The translations under genes and the position numbers were made by a program. Below the pieces are notes generated by a model. That model did no database searches. It was not told the DNA's origin and saw only the letters and a list, made by a program, of their open reading frames with translations. Positions 32,987-40,309 of a stretch of DNA of 58,441 nt are shown here, one piece after another (within the stretch, counting starts at the first letter, position 1; each line of letters opens with the position of its first letter). The stretch spans positions 1-58,441 of the forward strand of contig JANWXD010000016.1 of NCBI GenBank assembly GCA_025055455.1, in the 5' to 3' direction. The stretch is from Bryobacteraceae bacterium (lineage in GTDB: Bacteria; Acidobacteriota; Terriglobia; Bryobacterales; Bryobacteraceae).

Positions 32987-34054
32987 TTATCCGCGGTTCA
33001 TTAGGTAGAGCATTAGGAAGAAGACGGCGGTGAAAACTAAGCTTGTGGTCGCCACGATGGCGAGGTCCCCGGACAGAGAGCGTTCCGGGCGTTCGTGGGA
33101 CACCAGCTCGGAGGGTGGCGGAGCCGGGGCGGCAGTGTCGTGCGCCGCCCGCAGTGGCGCTTCGGCCGTTGCGGGAAGGATCTCGGCGGCCTGAATGCCG
33201 TCCCCGACGGCGACATCGTAGGCCCGCAAGCGTTCTTCGATCATTTGCTTCCAGTATTGCGGATCTACGGGTAGGCGCTCCCGCACAGCGATCGGCAGCC
33301 GGTCGCGGAGCCACTCCAAAGCCGGGACGTTCGCACTCGGCACCGCCCAATAGCCCAGGGCGTCGGCCATCTGGCAAGAAAACCACAGCAGGGAATCCGG
33401 CCCGGCGTCTTCTCCCGGCGCTTGATGGTGCTGGCGGGCGGCGCGCTGGATTTCCTGCGGCAGTCCCCAGCGCTGGGCCAGAATCTCGCCGGCCTCGCAG
33501 TGGTCAATACCAAAGGCTTGCCGCTCCAGCTCCAGCGGGTCGCCGCCTGCCTCGGCGAGTTGCCGAAGCAACTTGGTGTAGTCCTCCGGGTGGGCTACCA
33601 GCAGTCCCAAGCGGCCGATGTCGTGCAAGAGGCCGGCCGTATAGGCAGAGTCTTCCGGTTGCGAGAACAGCCGCGCCAGCTCGGCGCTGAGCAGGGCGGA
33701 GGCCAAACTGTGCAGCCAGCAACGGTGCAGCTCCCGGGTCCGTAGCGCCGAACGGAGATAGTTACTGGTGGCCGCCGTCATGGCCAGATTGTGCATGCGC
33801 CTCAGGCCAAGCACGACCAGCGCGTGTTGCAAACTGTCAACGCGCGCTGTCAGCCCGAACAGGGGGGAATTGGCCAGACGCAAGATCTGCGCGGAGAGCG
33901 CCGTATCGGCAGTGATCAGCTCCACCAGTTTCCGCACGTCCACTTCCTCGTCGGACGCCAAGTCCAACACCCGCAAGACAATGGGGGGGAAAGCGGGAAT
34001 TTTCGACAGAGCCGGAAGATCTTTCCCCATGACCTCCGGCTGCGAGCCGGACAC
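32987..34054 (-). CDS. HDOD domain protein with C-terminal membrane anchor
   Basis: 355 residues from a GTG that lies 7 nt after GGAG; the ATG eight codons later is too close to its purine run. The HDOD domain covers about residues 14-215 (IPAFPPIVLRVLDLASDEEVDVRKLVELITAD, ILRLANSPLFGL, LLHDIGRLGLLVAHPE). HDOD proteins are HD-like but usually non-catalytic regulators in signalling and c-di-GMP networks. A linker rich in Ala/Pro (APLRAAHDTAAPAPPP) leads to one hydrophobic helix near the C-terminus (LAIVATTSLVFTAVFFLMLYLM). That places the domain in the cytoplasm as a tail-anchored protein. Downstream partner unknown. Confidence 0.82.
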   Translation of the reverse strand: MSGSQPEVMGKDLPALSKIPAFPPIVLRVLDLASDEEVDVRKLVELITADTALSAQILRLANSPLFGLTARVDSLQHALVVLGLRRMHNLAMTAATSNYLRSALRTRELHRCWLHSLASALLSAELARLFSQPEDSAYTAGLLHDIGRLGLLVAHPEDYTKLLRQLAEAGGDPLELERQAFGIDHCEAGEILAQRWGLPQEIQRAARQHHQAPGEDAGPDSLLWFSCQMADALGYWAVPSANVPALEWLRDRLPIAVRERLPVDPQYWKQMIEERLRAYDVAVGDGIQAAEILPATAEAPLRAAHDTAAPAPPPSELVSHERPERSLSGDLAIVATTSLVFTAVFFLMLYLMNRG

Positions 34055-34130
34055 GGTTGCTCTCCTGCTGGAAACATCGGGCGCTCGTGCGCAACCTTTA
34101 GGCCGGGAGGCGTCAATCCCTACTCGAAAG

Positions 34131-34167
34131 CCCGCCTCACCCGGCTTGGAACATCCCCTGAGGCGGG
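34131..34167 (-). terminator. 9-bp inverted repeat between yjbQ and the HDOD gene
   Basis: CCCGCCTCA (34131-34139) pairs with TGAGGCGGG (34159-34167) around 19 nt, in the 185-bp spacer. On the reverse strand it follows yjbQ and precedes the HDOD gene. It lacks a T-tract, so it could be a terminator of the yjbQ operon or leader structure. Confidence 0.4.
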
Positions 34168-34239
34168 AGAGGTCGGCATCGAATGCGGGGCAGGGAATGA
34201 TGCCCGTCCCGTGTTGCATGGGAAGCCGGTGGCGAAACC

Positions 34240-34659
34240 CTACTCGCCGACAACCGTCACCGTGACCTCGCGCTCGCGGCTGCGGTTGTCGAAATCGCAC
34301 AACACAATTTGCTGCCACGTTCCGGTGCCGACTTTGCCCTCCACGACGGGGAAGCTCTTGGCCGTGCCGATCAGCGCACTCCTTAAGTGTGCGTATCCGT
34401 TGTCGTCCCCCCAACGGGCGTTGTGGGCGTAATTGCTGGTCACCGGGGCGATCTGATCCAGGGCCCTCCGCAGATCGGAGACGCAGCCTGGTTCGAACTC
34501 CAGCGTCGTGACGCCGAGCGTGGAACCCCGACCGGACACGTTGACGATTCCCGTCTTGATGCCGCTTTCGGCCACGATCCGTTCGACGTGGGCGCTGATG
34601 TCGATCACGTCGCAGTTGCCGCGCGTGGTAACACGGAACCGTTTTTGGAACACGGCCAC
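34240..34659 (-). CDS. YjbQ family protein (UPF0047)
   Basis: 139 residues of the YjbQ/UPF0047 family, known for weak thiamine-phosphate synthase activity in E. coli but of unknown main role. Motifs are TTRGNCDVIDISAHVERIV, GIVNVSGRGSTLGVTTLEFE and GTWQQIVLCDFDNRSREREV, matching the conserved trimeric fold. Start is GTG after GGAG, with 5 bp between it and the stop of the ParB-fold gene, so the two are probably one operon with the dCache gene. Confidence 0.88.
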   Translation of the reverse strand: MAVFQKRFRVTTRGNCDVIDISAHVERIVAESGIKTGIVNVSGRGSTLGVTTLEFEPGCVSDLRRALDQIAPVTSNYAHNARWGDDNGYAHLRSALIGTAKSFPVVEGKVGTGTWQQIVLCDFDNRSREREVTVTVVGE

Positions 34660-34664
34660 GTCTC

Positions 34665-35645
34665 TTACTCCTCCTGTTCCTCCGGGGGCCCAACGGCGCC
34701 CGCCAAATCTTCTTGCCTCACTGTTTCGATGTCGAAGCGCGCTGCGCGGTCGCGCATGGTTTTCAAGACCTGCTCGCTCGGAGGGATCCGGTCCCGGACC
34801 CAGCGCAGCGGGTTGATCCGCGCCACGACGAAGGTTCGAAGGTACGGGCTTTTGAGGCCGCGCTCTTTCAGTTTTGCCACGATCCGGCTCACCTCGTGGT
34901 CAAGGTCGAGAAGCGCCTCCGCCCGCCGCTCGCGACGCCGCAGCGCATCGCGCAAAGGCTCCTCGAAAAATTCATCCGTCCGCCGGAGGATCGGATGGTA
35001 CGCGCCTCCTGCAAAGGTGGGTGCGCGCTCGTAACACAATCCCAGTGTGACCAGCGCGGGCTCTTCCAGGTAAAACGCGAATTCGCCTTCCTTGCGGCCC
35101 GGTTGGTGGGCGAGCAGGTCGCGGTAGATGCGAATCACCTCCAGGGAACGCTCCCGCAAATTGTGGGCCTTCTCGGTATTGAGGGCCAGAATTTGCCAAG
35201 CCACTTGGGCGTCGGGAACGACGAGCGCGCTGATGGCCTTAGCGCCGAGGCGTCGCATGGCCGCCAGCCGGTGCCGTCCGTTCGGCGTCCAAAATCCTCC
35301 GCTCGGCGCAGGGATGACAATCACCGGATCCAGGAACCTTCCCGTACGCTGGATCACGTCCGCGAGCCTCTTGTGATGCGCCTCGGAAAGGTCGCGCTGA
35401 AACGGAGTGGGCTCGATGCGGTCCGTCGGCAGGATTGCCAACGCCAAGGGCGTGCCTCCGAGAGGATCCCGATAGGAGGCCACGAGCACGCCCCCCTCCC
35501 CTGCGATGCGATCCACCGCCGCTTCGAGGTCATGGCCCGTCGGAAGCAGGCACTCTCGAGGCTCCAAGCCCTGGCTTTGGGGCGCTGCTTTCCCAGGCCG
35601 CCGGCGTGGGGACCGCCGTGTCACTGGTTGGCTCTGTCGGGCCAC
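34665..35645 (-). CDS. ParB/Sulfiredoxin-fold protein, not part of a ParABS system
   Basis: 326 residues. Residues about 66-165 form a ParB N-terminal domain: LAILPTDRIEPTPFQRDLSEAHH, then the nucleotide-binding box NGRHRLAAM (122-130, the GERR-like motif), then ALNTEKAHNLRERSLEV, matching the ENIQR-type segment. There is no recognisable ParB helix-turn-helix or dimerisation tail; residues 180-326 are helical and charged. No parA or parS-like repeat is nearby. The GTG start follows GGGAG. It probably binds CTP or another nucleotide; the role is unknown. Confidence 0.7.
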   Translation of the reverse strand: MARQSQPVTRRSPRRRPGKAAPQSQGLEPRECLLPTGHDLEAAVDRIAGEGGVLVASYRDPLGGTPLALAILPTDRIEPTPFQRDLSEAHHKRLADVIQRTGRFLDPVIVIPAPSGGFWTPNGRHRLAAMRRLGAKAISALVVPDAQVAWQILALNTEKAHNLRERSLEVIRIYRDLLAHQPGRKEGEFAFYLEEPALVTLGLCYERAPTFAGGAYHPILRRTDEFFEEPLRDALRRRERRAEALLDLDHEVSRIVAKLKERGLKSPYLRTFVVARINPLRWVRDRIPPSEQVLKTMRDRAARFDIETVRQEDLAGAVGPPEEQEE

Positions 35646-35656
35646 GATGCTCCCGC

Positions 35657-36772
35657 TTAGGTGGTCACGCGCTGGGGCGATTCGATGTCCGTGATCGGTT
35701 GTTCACGGTGCACCGACAGGTACATCGCCAACAGCACCACCATCGCCAGACCGATCAGCGCCATCAATGCCACCAAGCGCCCCACGGCTCGCGTCGGAGC
35801 GAAAGCCTCCTGCACGTCCTGGCTGACCAGGACGATCCAGGCCAAGTTCCGGTAATCGTCCTTTAGCCCAGTATCGGCGAATCCAATGAGCCTGCGCGAC
35901 CCACCGGGAACGTCCGCCACCACGTAGCCCGTCTGTCGGCCTTCGAGGGTCTGAAGCGCATCCCGCACGGCCGAGTACTCGGCCGACTTGAGATTGGCCG
36001 AAAGGCTGGCTTCCGGCGAAACGATGATGGTGCCGTCTTCTTTGACCAGCGAGGCCCGTGCCGCCGCTCCCAACCGCAAGCGGTTGACGAAGGGAAACAG
36101 GCTGGAGAGGTCCACCAGCGCGTCGACCGCTCCCAAGAACCGGTTGGTACCCTCCTCGAGCACCGGCACGCCGATGCCGAAGTAATAGGATTTCGTCACT
36201 TCGTCGTACAAGACGTCGGTGACGTTCACCGCGCCGCGCCCGTCGGCGTAGATGGCGCGCCAAAAGTCCTCGTCGGCCTGAAAGTAGTCCAGCGTTTTGT
36301 GGGTGGCGGCGACGGTGGCGCCCCGTCCGTCGGTGACGGTAATTCGGAGGAAACGGGGATCGAGCTCCCGGTGTCGCCGGAGCATGCGCGAAGCTCGCGA
36401 GGCGAGCATCTGCGTCACAAAAGGCTCGGCCCCCGGCGTATTCCAGATTTTTTCGGTGCGGTCGATTCGTGCGGCGACGGCCTCCTCGCTCAAGCCTTGA
36501 TAACTGCGGTTGGCCTCCTCGATGACATCCCGGATCGCCGGACTGGAAGCCATCACGCCGACGTCCATGACCCGGTCGTGAATGAACTGGGCGACCTCGG
36601 CCGCTGTGGCCTCTGCGATCGTCTTGAAGTGGGTTCCGATGGTTCGCTCCAGCGATCTTTCGCTTTCCGAAAGGCTGTACAGCCCTGCCACGCTGATCGG
36701 CAATACCGTCAGCAACATGCCGACAAGCAGCCGCCGTGCGGGGATGCGCAGTTCGTACGCTTGCGGGGACAT
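35657..36772 (-). CDS. dCache-type membrane sensor without output domain
   Basis: 371 residues. One N-terminal transmembrane helix (LLVGMLLTVLPISVAGLYSL), a large extracytoplasmic region about residues 35-325 with dCache features (ITVTDGRGATVAATHKTLDYFQADEDFWRAIYADGRGAVNVTDVLYDE, SLVKEDGTIIVSPEASL), and a second transmembrane helix (LVALMALIGLAMVVLLAMYL). Only about 18 cytoplasmic residues remain, so there is no kinase, GGDEF or chemotaxis output. GGAGGTGAATC precedes the ATG. It is followed after 11 bp by the ParB-fold gene. Signalling must go through a partner, if any. Confidence 0.75.
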   Translation of the reverse strand: MSPQAYELRIPARRLLVGMLLTVLPISVAGLYSLSESERSLERTIGTHFKTIAEATAAEVAQFIHDRVMDVGVMASSPAIRDVIEEANRSYQGLSEEAVAARIDRTEKIWNTPGAEPFVTQMLASRASRMLRRHRELDPRFLRITVTDGRGATVAATHKTLDYFQADEDFWRAIYADGRGAVNVTDVLYDEVTKSYYFGIGVPVLEEGTNRFLGAVDALVDLSSLFPFVNRLRLGAAARASLVKEDGTIIVSPEASLSANLKSAEYSAVRDALQTLEGRQTGYVVADVPGGSRRLIGFADTGLKDDYRNLAWIVLVSQDVQEAFAPTRAVGRLVALMALIGLAMVVLLAMYLSVHREQPITDIESPQRVTT

Positions 36773-37103
36773 GATTCACCTCCGGGAACGGTGCTTTGGA
36801 CGAGAGTGAGCCTCCGCCAGGATGCCTCCAAAGCTAGCGGAGGCAGGTGGAGGCCGGAACTTCGCAAGAGGGACGAAGGCTGCCGCATCATTGCGGCCTC
36901 CTTAACTTCAGGATAGATCCGGAGTGCTCCCCCGAGAATAGCCGAACGCTGGCTCCCGGGTTTCAATCGGCAGCACCGATCGGACCATGGAGAGGAAAAT
37001 GTCGAGGGCGTGGGGCCGCTCGCTGCGCCTCAGCGGGACGGGGGGTGCCGCTCGGATTCCGGACGCTGTTGCAACTGGCTTTCATGTTTTCCCCCCGGCA
37101 TCC
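36773..37103. other. structured intergenic region between the dCache gene and feoA
   Basis: A 330-bp stretch without a convincing gene. Near the dCache gene it is packed with inverted GGAGGC/GCCTCC elements: GCCTCCGC at 36810-36817 with GCGGAGGC at 36837-36844, and GGAGGCCG at 36849-36856 with CGGCCTCC at 36894-36901, the latter enclosing CTTCG/CGAAG at 36860-36878. On the reverse strand these would fold into two stem-loops ahead of the dCache start. I recognise no known riboswitch. Confidence 0.45.
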
Positions 37104-37133
37104 TTGACAAGCCGCGGCGCTTGGATTGATACT
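37104..37133 (+). promoter_or_regulatory. predicted promoter for feoAB
   Basis: TTGACA (37104-37109), an 18-bp spacer and GATACT (37128-37133). The proposed feoA GTG is only 9 bp beyond, so the leader would be very short. Confidence 0.5.
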
Positions 37134-37142
37134 GAAGGTGCG

Positions 37143-37430
37143 GTGCAACCCAATCGCAACAGCCTTCCCCGACATGGATCCGGTACGGGGCTGGGGTCGC
37201 TGACCGATCTGCGCGAAGGCGAGGAGGCCATCCTGGATCGCCTTGAACTGCCGGAAGATTTTGCCCGCCGATTGATGGAACTTGGGTTTCTGCCCGGGAC
37301 TCGCGTCAGGGCGGCGCGCAGCGCCCCGGGAGGCGACCCGCGTGTGTACCGAGTGGACGGCTCGGAAATCGCCCTGCGCCGGGAGACCGCTTCCCGCTTG
37401 AAAATCCGCCCGGCGCAGGACGGTGCGTGA
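37143..37430 (+). CDS. feoA: FeoA family protein
   Basis: 95 residues from GTG 37143. The SH3-like FeoA domain covers residues about 22-90 (LTDLREGEEAILDRLELPEDFARRLMELGFLPGTRVRAA, ending DGSEIALRRETASRLKI). FeoA is a small cytoplasmic partner of the ferrous-iron transporter FeoB. The frame is open to 36987, but that longer start has no family resemblance and a TTGACA/GATACT promoter lies inside it. GAAGGTG lies just before the GTG. feoB follows with the ATG 7 bp after the stop. Confidence 0.85.
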   Translation: MQPNRNSLPRHGSGTGLGSLTDLREGEEAILDRLELPEDFARRLMELGFLPGTRVRAARSAPGGDPRVYRVDGSEIALRRETASRLKIRPAQDGA

Positions 37431-37437
37431 GCCGGAT

Positions 37438-39336
37438 ATGAGCACTGACCAGGAATCCCGCTCCGGCCCCATCTCGGTCGCGGTGCCGGGGCCATCCCTT
37501 GCCGCCCGCTATACGGTGGCCATCGTTGGCCCGCCCAACTCGGGTAAGTCGACGCTGTTCAACCGTCTCACCGGCCTTCATCAGAAAGTGGCCAACTTTC
37601 CCGGCGTCACGGTGGAGCAGCGCACCGGGCGCGCGCGGGTTTCGGGGCGCGAAGTGCAAGTGATCGACCTGCCCGGGTTGTACAGTCTGGAGCCGCGTTC
37701 GGAGGACGAACGCGTGGCCTGCGACGTGCTCCACGGGCGCATGAAGGGAGTCGCCAAGCCCGACGCCATTCTGCTGATCCTGGACGCCACCAACTTGGCG
37801 CGTCACCTGGTGCTGGCTGCCCCTGTGTTGGCTCTCGGAATCCCGACCCTTGTGATCCTGAACATGGCCGACGAGCTGCGGCGCCGCGGCGGCCGGGTGG
37901 ACGTCGAGGCGCTGGCCCGCCAATTGGGCGCGCCCGTGGCCCTTGTGAGCGCCGCCAAAGGGGAAGGTCTCGAGCCGGTTTTCGAATTTCTCTCGGGCGC
38001 CTTCGGCGTGCCGGCGCCGCTGGAATTGCCGGTGCTCCAAGACGTACCGCGGTGCCGCCAGTGGGCGGGCCGGGTAGGCGAGCGCGCTGGCTATCACCCG
38101 CCGGCGCCCCCGCTTTGGACCCGTCGGCTGGACGCCGTGCTTCTCCACCCAGTGGCCGGTCCCGTCATTTTCGCCCTGGTGGTGCTGGCCGTCTTTCAAT
38201 CCATCTTCTCCTGGGCGCGTCCCTTGATGGACGCGGTTCAGGGCTTGGTGTTGGCCTCCGGAGCGTGGGTTGAAGCCCGGCTGCCGGAGTCGCCCTTGCG
38301 GGCGTTGCTGGTGGAGGGCGTCTGGGGCGGGGTAGGTTCCGTAGTCGTCTTCTTACCCCAGATCCTGTTGCTGTTCCTGTTCATCGGCATCCTCGAGGAC
38401 TCCGGATATTTGGCGCGCGCCGCCCTGATTGCCGACCGCACCATGGCGCGCGTGGGCTTGCAAGGAAAGTCCTTCATCCCGCTGCTTTCCGCCTACGCCT
38501 GCGCGGTGCCAGCCATCTTAGCCACGCGAACGATCGAGAACAAGCGCGACCGCATCGCCACCATCCTGATCGCTCCGTTCATGACCTGTTCGGCGCGCTT
38601 GCCGGTCTACACCCTCATCATTGCGGCATTTCTGCCAGAACAGCCTTTGCTCGGACCGTTTCTGGGCACCCGAGCCGCGGCCCTGCTGGGTCTGTACGCC
38701 CTCGGCTTTTTTGCCGCTGTCGCCACAGCCCGCGTGTTGAAGTCCTCCATCCTCAAGAGCGAGCGCACGCCCTTTCTGCTCGAAATGCCGCCCTACCGCT
38801 GGCCGACGCTTCAGTCTCTGGGCCTGCGCTTGCTGGATCGGTCGAAGATTTTCCTCCGCCGCGCCGGCACGGTGATCCTGTGCGTCGCGATTCTCCTCTG
38901 GATTCTGGCTCACTTGCCGTTCAAAGACGGGCGGCCAGTTCCCATCCAGGAGAGCGTGGCCGGCACGCTGGGTCGGGCCATCGAGCCGCTGATCGAACCG
39001 CTGGGCTTCAACTGGAAGATCGGCATCGGGCTGATCACCTCGCTGGCGGCGCGCGAAGTGATCGTGGGGACGCTGGGCACCATTTACGGCATCGAGGGGG
39101 ACGCGCGCTCGGCCGGTCTTCAGGCCGCGCTGCGTCAAGACCTGACTCCGGGAGGCGCCGTGGCGCTGCTGGTCTTCTTCGCCTTCGCCATGCAATGCAT
39201 GTCCACAGTGGCGGTGGTGCGCCGGGAGACGGCGGGCTGGCGCTGGCCCGCGCTGCAATTCCTCTACATGGGATCGCTGGCCTACGCGAGTGCGTTTGTG
39301 GCGCACCGCCTCGTGAACTGGTGGGCGGCAGCTTGA
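37438..39336 (+). CDS. feoB: ferrous iron transport protein B
   Basis: 632 residues. The N-terminal G domain has G1 GPPNSGKST (31-39), the G2 region NFPGVTVEQ, G3 DLPGLYS (77-83) and G4 NMAD (142-145). It is followed by a multi-pass membrane part with the paired Gate motifs (PLLSAYACAVPAI, TCSARLPVY) and the C-terminal LITSLAAREVIVGTLGTIYG. FeoB imports Fe(II) across the inner membrane. I use ATG 37438; a GTG at 37423 overlapping the feoA stop is an alternative. The membrane part is somewhat short compared with the 770-residue E. coli protein, as is common in other phyla. Confidence 0.93.
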   Translation: MSTDQESRSGPISVAVPGPSLAARYTVAIVGPPNSGKSTLFNRLTGLHQKVANFPGVTVEQRTGRARVSGREVQVIDLPGLYSLEPRSEDERVACDVLHGRMKGVAKPDAILLILDATNLARHLVLAAPVLALGIPTLVILNMADELRRRGGRVDVEALARQLGAPVALVSAAKGEGLEPVFEFLSGAFGVPAPLELPVLQDVPRCRQWAGRVGERAGYHPPAPPLWTRRLDAVLLHPVAGPVIFALVVLAVFQSIFSWARPLMDAVQGLVLASGAWVEARLPESPLRALLVEGVWGGVGSVVVFLPQILLLFLFIGILEDSGYLARAALIADRTMARVGLQGKSFIPLLSAYACAVPAILATRTIENKRDRIATILIAPFMTCSARLPVYTLIIAAFLPEQPLLGPFLGTRAAALLGLYALGFFAAVATARVLKSSILKSERTPFLLEMPPYRWPTLQSLGLRLLDRSKIFLRRAGTVILCVAILLWILAHLPFKDGRPVPIQESVAGTLGRAIEPLIEPLGFNWKIGIGLITSLAAREVIVGTLGTIYGIEGDARSAGLQAALRQDLTPGGAVALLVFFAFAMQCMSTVAVVRRETAGWRWPALQFLYMGSLAYASAFVAHRLVNWWAAA

Positions 39337-39379
39337 GGGGCGGCCCGTGCTAGCATGATAGTCTCTTCTTCGGTTGGGT

Positions 39380-40303
39380 ATGCGGAATGTGATCATCGTC
39401 GGCTCGGGTTGTGCCGGCAACACGGCCGCCCTGTATACCGCGCGCGCCAACCTCAAGCCGCTGGTCGTGACAGGGCATGAGCCCGGGGGCCAGCTCTCGC
39501 TCACGACGCTCGTCGAGAACTATCCGGGCTTCCCCGACGGGATCAACGGGCCGGAACTGGTCGAGAACATGCGCCGCCAAGCCGAAAAATTCGGCGCCGA
39601 ATACGTGAATGGCTCGGTGGTGGAGGTGGACTTGTCGCGGCGGCCGTTCCGAATCAAGATCGAAGACGCCTGGGAGGAAGCCCGGGCGCTAATCATCGCC
39701 TCGGGCGCTTCGGCGCGCTGGCTCGGCCTGCCCTCCGAGCAGAAATTGATCGGACGCGGCGTGAGCTCCTGCGCCACCTGCGACGGGTTCTTCTTCCGAG
39801 ACAAAGAGATCATGGTGGTCGGAGGCGGGGACTCGGCCATGGAGGAGGCGATCTTCCTGACGCGGTTCGGCCGCCGCGTGACAGTGGTACACCGCCGCGA
39901 TGAATTCCGCGCCTCGAAGATCATGCTCGAACGGGCGCGGAAGAATCCGAAGATCCGCTGGATCACCAGCGCCGTGGTGGATGAGGTCTTCGACGTGGAC
40001 AAGGGTGTCGTGACGGGCGTGCGGCTCAAGAGCACCAAGAACGGGGCCGTTTGGGAAGAGCCCGTGGACGGTCTGTTCATCGCCATCGGCCATGTGCCGA
40101 ACACGAAGGTGTTCCAAGGGCAGATCGAATTGGACGCCGACGGATACATCGTCTCCAAGGGCGGGGCGCGCACGAGCGTGCCCGGCGTCTTTCATGCCGG
40201 AGACGTGCAAGACCGAGTCTACCGGCAGGCGGTGACGGCGGCAGCGGCGGGTTGCATGGCGGCCATCGAGGCGGAGCGGTTTCTAGAGGCCGAGGGTCAC
40301 TGA
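39380..40303 (+). CDS. trxB: thioredoxin reductase
   Basis: 307 residues, the low-molecular-weight type. FAD binding is by GSGCAG (8-13) and GGQLSLTTLVENYPGFP. The redox-active pair is CATC (131-134). NADPH binding is VVGGGDSAMEEA and HRRDEFRASK, followed by the C-terminal GVFHAGDVQD FAD segment. It reduces thioredoxin using NADPH. The first glycine-rich loop reads GSGCAG where GSGPAG is the common form. It lies 43 bp after feoB on the same strand and ends 6 bp from the convergent asnB-like gene. No thioredoxin gene is in the window. I chose ATG 39380 over a TTG two codons earlier. Confidence 0.92.
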   Translation: MRNVIIVGSGCAGNTAALYTARANLKPLVVTGHEPGGQLSLTTLVENYPGFPDGINGPELVENMRRQAEKFGAEYVNGSVVEVDLSRRPFRIKIEDAWEEARALIIASGASARWLGLPSEQKLIGRGVSSCATCDGFFFRDKEIMVVGGGDSAMEEAIFLTRFGRRVTVVHRRDEFRASKIMLERARKNPKIRWITSAVVDEVFDVDKGVVTGVRLKSTKNGAVWEEPVDGLFIAIGHVPNTKVFQGQIELDADGYIVSKGGARTSVPGVFHAGDVQDRVYRQAVTAAAAGCMAAIEAERFLEAEGH

Positions 40304-40309
40304 GCCGGT

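Noticed and set aside
34055-34239. Possible c-di-GMP riboswitch upstream of the HDOD gene (CCCGGCCTAAAGG-like piece on the reverse strand)
   Set aside because: The conserved core and tetraloop-receptor parts of GEMM-I are absent; only a short chance resemblance and a 9-bp hairpin are present.
36987-37142. Extended FeoA start at 36987
   Set aside because: The extra 52 residues are unlike FeoA, and a TTGACA/GATACT promoter lies within the stretch.
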